Positions 5,052 to 7,443 of a DNA stretch of 7,443 nt are shown piece after piece. Under the pieces are notes generated by a model. It saw only the letters and a program-made list of their open reading frames with translations, ran no database searches and was not told where the DNA came from. The number at the start of each line of letters is the position of its first letter. The first letter of the stretch is position 1. This DNA is from Planctomycetota bacterium (GTDB lineage: Bacteria > Planctomycetota > Phycisphaerae > Sedimentisphaerales > Anaerohalosphaeraceae): contig QNBU01000049.1 of NCBI GenBank assembly GCA_003644215.1, positions 1 through 7,443 on the forward strand. Reading direction: 5' to 3'. The translations under genes and the position numbers were made by a program.

Positions 5052-5774
5052 ATGAAGCTATTGCGTCGCCACAAAACCGTCTTACTCGTTCTGGGGATTT
5101 ACTGGCCGGCCATCTTTTGGCTGACCCATATCCCTATCCCCGCGATTGCGCGGCAAAGCGGCATGAGCGACAAAACCATGCATGTTCTGGCCTATTTTAC
5201 ATTAATCTTTTTGGTCTGGTTCGCCGTCAGTCCCTATCACAAAGTCCGTTGGAACCGTTCAAAAGTCTGGCTGGTTTTGGTTGTGGTTGTTTGGTATGGC
5301 GTCATCGATGAGTACTTACAGTCGCGTGTCGGCCGGTCGGCGGATGTGATGGATTTTATGGCGAATTTGTTTGGTGTGGCGGTGGGGTTGGTGTTGTTAT
5401 CAATTTTAGGTTTTTGGTCGGCCTTGTTGACGGCATCTGCTGTTTTTATTTTCGTTATTTCCAATATGTCCAATTTGCTCTCTCTTTATCCAGAATACCA
5501 TTTAAGCACGCTGTTCCACTTCACCGCCTATACCGCCTTTACCCTGATCTGGATTCGGCACATGGCTCGCCGCGGAAACTGGCACATCGGACTTGGCTCC
5601 TGGCTGGTGAGATCGCTGGCCGCACCGATAGCGTTACTGATCGTGGTTAAAGCGACAACACTGATTTTTGACCGCCCGTTCTATTGGCCCGAGGCGGTCG
5701 CGGCGATACTTGGAATGGCCTCGGCGATTCCTCTGACATTTATAATCTTCACGATAACCCGTCCTAAAAAATAA
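5052..5774 (+). CDS. VanZ-family membrane protein
   Basis: VanZ-like proteins are small integral membrane proteins named after a glycopeptide-resistance accessory; most members have no proven role, and resistance should not be inferred here. The 240 residues show the family polar pattern: DKTMH then YF (40-49), DEYLQSRVGRSADVMDFMAN (86-105) with the conserved Asp-Glu, Gln, Gly-Arg, Asp and Asn, and a following Gly. Hydrophobic segments lie at about 9-27, 43-60, 72-86, 103-120, 122-139, 156-169, 184-200 and 213-235. The protein exceeds a minimal VanZ domain: the second half includes LFHFTAYTAFTLIWI (154-168), echoing the first-half HVLAYFTLIFLVWF. The ATG at 5052 has no Shine-Dalgarno and comes 13 nt after the previous stop, suggesting translational coupling. 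No nearer upstream start exists. Confidence 0.9.
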   Translation: MKLLRRHKTVLLVLGIYWPAIFWLTHIPIPAIARQSGMSDKTMHVLAYFTLIFLVWFAVSPYHKVRWNRSKVWLVLVVVVWYGVIDEYLQSRVGRSADVMDFMANLFGVAVGLVLLSILGFWSALLTASAVFIFVISNMSNLLSLYPEYHLSTLFHFTAYTAFTLIWIRHMARRGNWHIGLGSWLVRSLAAPIALLIVVKATTLIFDRPFYWPEAVAAILGMASAIPLTFIIFTITRPKK

Positions 5775-5783
5775 ATCTCGTTT

Positions 5784-5812
5784 TTGACATTTATCGCGAT
5801 TTTCTGTACAAT
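5784..5812 (+). promoter_or_regulatory. Consensus sigma70 promoter of the cyclophilin pair
   Basis: Perfect TTGACA (5784-5789), a 17-bp spacer, then TACAAT (5807-5812), five of six bases. The predicted start near 5819 leaves a leader of about 46 nt to the ATG at 5865. It begins 10 nt after the stop of the VanZ-family gene, so the cyclophilins form a separate transcription unit. Confidence 0.8.
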
Positions 5813-5864
5813 ACCGCCAGCGTTTAATATCAAAATGAGACAAAACATTAAAATTGAGGTCATT

Positions 5865-6629
5865 ATGAAACAGATGCGATTAGTATCGATTGTGATGTGT
5901 GCGGTATTATTTATCTCAGTCGCCTGGGCAGTGAAGCCGCCGCAGGCCGAAGATAAGACCCCGGCAGACCCCAATAAGGCCCAAGCCGAACAGGACGAAA
6001 AGCCGCGAAATCCTGTTGTTAAAATGGTAACGAACAAGGGCGAGATTCAGATTGAATTGTTTGCGGACAAGGCCCCGATTTCTGTTGCCAATTTCCTGAA
6101 ATATGCGGAGTCCGATTTCTACAACGGCACAATTTTCCATCGCGTGATTGAGGATTTTATGATTCAGGGCGGCGGATTCACTCCCGATATGCAGAAGAAA
6201 GAGACGAAACCTCCGATCAAAAATGAATCCGACAACGGACTCCACAATAATCGCGGAACCCTTGCCATGGCCCGTACCTCTAACCCCGACAGCGCAACCA
6301 GTCAGTTCTTCATTAACCACAAGGACAATGCTTTCCTTAATGGCAGCAAAGGAAAACCGGGCTATGCCGTATTTGGGAAAGTCATTGAGGGCATGGAGGT
6401 GGCCGATGCCATTGCGGCGGTTCCGACCAGAAAAGTCGGTTCCCATGGGACGGTCCCGGTTGAACCGGTCGTGATTAAATCGATCACTGTGATGAAGGCT
6501 CCGAAGTGTAAGGACCACAAGGAAGAACACGAAGAAGACGCCCACGAGGAGCATGATGAAGAGGACCACGATCACGAGCATGATGGCGATCACGATAAAA
6601 GCGAACACGACAAGAACGATAACAATTAG
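5865..6629 (+). CDS. Exported cyclophilin-type peptidyl-prolyl isomerase with His-rich tail
   Basis: This enzyme interconverts cis and trans peptide bonds before proline and helps proteins fold outside the cytoplasm. The 254 residues comprise a signal peptide (basic start, hydrophobic 6-20, likely cleavage after AWA at 20-22), a Lys/Glu/Pro-rich linker (23-50), a cyclophilin domain (52-210) and a tail (211-254). The active-site pattern is present: FHRVIEDFMIQGG (91-103, with Arg93, Phe98 and Gln101), LAMAR (133-137), SQFFINH (147-152) and FLNG (157-160); Phe157 stands where human cyclophilin has Trp, as in bacterial PpiA/PpiB. The tail holds nine histidines among many Asp and Glu plus Cys215, a composition typical of metal binding. 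GAGG lies 5 nt before the ATG; a longer frame upstream lacks this and would bury the signal peptide. The paralogue follows 15 nt downstream. Confidence 0.95.
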   Translation: MKQMRLVSIVMCAVLFISVAWAVKPPQAEDKTPADPNKAQAEQDEKPRNPVVKMVTNKGEIQIELFADKAPISVANFLKYAESDFYNGTIFHRVIEDFMIQGGGFTPDMQKKETKPPIKNESDNGLHNNRGTLAMARTSNPDSATSQFFINHKDNAFLNGSKGKPGYAVFGKVIEGMEVADAIAAVPTRKVGSHGTVPVEPVVIKSITVMKAPKCKDHKEEHEEDAHEEHDEEDHDHEHDGDHDKSEHDKNDNN

Positions 6630-6644
6630 AAACACGGAGAAATT

Positions 6645-7145
6645 ATGACAACACTTCAAATGAAAACGACCATGGGTGATATGACGATTGAACTGGATGC
6701 CGAAGCGGCGCCGGTGTCGGTGAAAAACTTTCTGGAATACGCTGAGAATAATTTTTATGACGGCACGATCTTTCATCGCGTCATCAAGGGCTTTATGGTT
6801 CAGGGAGGCGGGATGGACAAAGAGATGAATTCCAAGCCCAATAACGAACCGATTGTCAACGAGGCGGCCAACGGCCTCAAGAACGACCGTGGTACACTGG
6901 CCATGGCCCGCACCGGCGACCCGGACAGCGCGACCAACCAGTTCTTCATCAACCATGCCGATAACGATTTTCTCAACTACACCGGCCCGTCGCCGTCGCA
7001 GATCGGCTATGCCGTCTTCGGCAAAGTAACCGATGGAATGGACATTGTCGATGCCATCGCCGAGGTAAAAACCACCCGCGCCGGCCACTATGACGATGTA
7101 CCCGCCGAACCAGTCGAGATACTGTCAGTAACCGTAATGGAATAA
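6645..7145 (+). CDS. ppiB: Cytoplasmic cyclophilin-type peptidyl-prolyl isomerase
   Basis: This is a second proline isomerase, 166 residues, without signal peptide or tail, hence cytoplasmic and of normal PpiB length. The active-site pattern is complete: FHRVIKGFMVQGG (43-55, with Arg45, Phe50 and Gln53), LAMAR (85-89), NQFFINH (98-104) and NDFLN (107-111), ending with YAVFGKVTDGMDIVDAI (122-138). The ATG at 6645 has GGAG 5 nt upstream. The 15-nt gap from the exported paralogue and the lack of any promoter between them indicate one operon. Both DNA and protein are clearly similar to that gene across the domain, so the pair probably arose by tandem duplication followed by gain or loss of the export signal and tail. 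The loop NYTGPSPSQ (111-119), absent from the paralogue, resembles E. coli PpiB. Confidence 0.95.
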   Translation: MTTLQMKTTMGDMTIELDAEAAPVSVKNFLEYAENNFYDGTIFHRVIKGFMVQGGGMDKEMNSKPNNEPIVNEAANGLKNDRGTLAMARTGDPDSATNQFFINHADNDFLNYTGPSPSQIGYAVFGKVTDGMDIVDAIAEVKTTRAGHYDDVPAEPVEILSVTVME

Positions 7146-7179
7146 TACGCGACGCGAGTCACATTTTTCCGTGAAATTA

Positions 7180-7239
7180 AACGCAAAAGGCGCAAGAGAC
7201 GCGAATGTTTTAGATAATCATTATTGCGTCGTTTGCGTT
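7180..7239. repeat. Imperfect inverted repeat downstream of ppiB
   Basis: AACGCAAA (7180-7187) and TTTGCGTT (7232-7239) are perfect 8-bp inverse complements. Between them CGCAA and ACGC words recur (7191-7203 and 7225-7229), so the arms can be extended with mismatches. Such 'acgcaaaggcgc' strings are often seen between genes as dispersed repeats; only this copy is visible here. Confidence 0.35.
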
Positions 7240-7263
7240 CATTGTGAGCTATGAACTTGGTGG

Positions 7264-7282
7264 CACGGCTATCTTGGCCGTG
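7264..7282. repeat. Palindromic intergenic element near TauE/SafE gene end
   Basis: CACGGC (7264-7269) and GCCGTG (7277-7282) form a 6-bp stem with a 7-nt loop. The motif 'GGCACGG..ATCTTG.CCGTG' resembles a short palindromic unit found repeatedly between genes in some bacterial genomes. It lies between the converging ppiB and permease genes and could act as a weak two-way terminator, but no T tract is present on either strand. Confidence 0.4.
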
Positions 7283-7309
7283 TTTGGCGGGATGGAAGCC
7301 TGTGTCGCA

Positions 7310-7443
7310 TTAGCTTGGCGATACCGTTAGCAGTTTGACGGCGGCGATGATACAGACGGCGATAAAGACGGCCCGGACGATATTTTTCGGCAGGGCGTGC
7401 ATGAGGCGTCCGCCGATGTAGCCGCCGACGATTGCGCCGGGAA
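7310..7443 (-). CDS. TauE/SafE-family permease, C-terminal end (cut by window end)
   Basis: Only the last 43 residues are visible, read from the right edge to a TAA at 7312-7310. They show GAIVGGYIGGRLMHALPKN and then a hydrophobic segment VRAVFIAVCIIAAVKLL. This is the typical last part of TauE/SafE (sulfite exporter family, formerly DUF81) permeases: a Gly-rich helix, a conserved Gly-x-x-Leu, a Leu-Pro turn, and a final membrane helix ending near 'K-L-L'. Members export or import small organosulfur or sulfite-like anions, though most are uncharacterised, so no substrate is proposed. The gene converges on the cyclophilin operon. The start and the first repeat of the fold lie outside the window. 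Confidence 0.75.
   Translation of the reverse strand, partial: PGAIVGGYIGGRLMHALPKNIVRAVFIAVCIIAAVKLLTVSPS

Noticed and set aside
5052..5774. Glycopeptide resistance determinant
   Set aside because: VanZ homology alone is common in bacteria without resistance, and no vanHAX or regulator genes are present.
5916..7088. 390-codon minus-strand frame opposite both cyclophilins
   Set aside because: It mirrors two well-supported genes; its long Val/Ile/Phe stretch is the reverse of the His/Glu-rich tail, and it has no ribosome site or family match.

Overview
The window is a piece of a bacterial chromosome that looks like a member of the Planctomycetota, perhaps the Phycisphaerae/Sedimentisphaerales side. 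This placement is an inference. It rests on the divergent form of RsmH and its position outside a division/cell-wall cluster, on intergenic repeats of a kind common in such genomes, and on a lineage-type anchored protein of unknown function. No rRNA, tRNA, CRISPR array, transposase or phage gene is visible. No convincing intrinsic terminator (GC hairpin plus T tract) was found either.

Left part (1-1319). On the minus strand lies the classical rpsO-pnp pair: ribosomal protein S15, then polynucleotide phosphorylase, which is cut by the window start. The pair is led by a sigma70-type promoter with a perfect TATAAT. Divergent from it, on the plus strand, is a near-perfect extended -10 promoter. 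A leader of about 390 nt containing repeats separates this promoter from rsmH. The leader also holds a well-positioned Shine-Dalgarno/GTG start and a 110-codon reading frame that stops in the same frame just before rsmH.

Middle part (1320-4042). rsmH (16S rRNA C1402 N4-methyltransferase) converges on a minus-strand pair: a short ArgA-type N-acetylglutamate synthase, probably transcribed from a promoter that makes a leaderless mRNA, and a membrane-anchored coiled-coil protein of unknown function. About 460 nt without a convincing gene follow, rich in short palindromes.

Right part (4043-7443). On the plus strand are two multi-pass membrane proteins 13 nt apart: one of unknown function, and a VanZ-family protein with a possible second, degenerate VanZ-like half. 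A consensus promoter then drives a two-gene unit of cyclophilin peptidyl-prolyl isomerases. The first is exported and carries a His/Asp/Glu-rich tail; the second is cytoplasmic. Beyond a short repeat-bearing spacer, the C-terminus of a TauE/SafE-type permease enters from the right edge on the minus strand.

This is mostly housekeeping DNA. No defence, mobile or biosynthetic system is evident. The points most worth a second look are the rsmH leader, the tandem cyclophilins with a metal-binding-type tail, and the predicted leaderless argA transcript.
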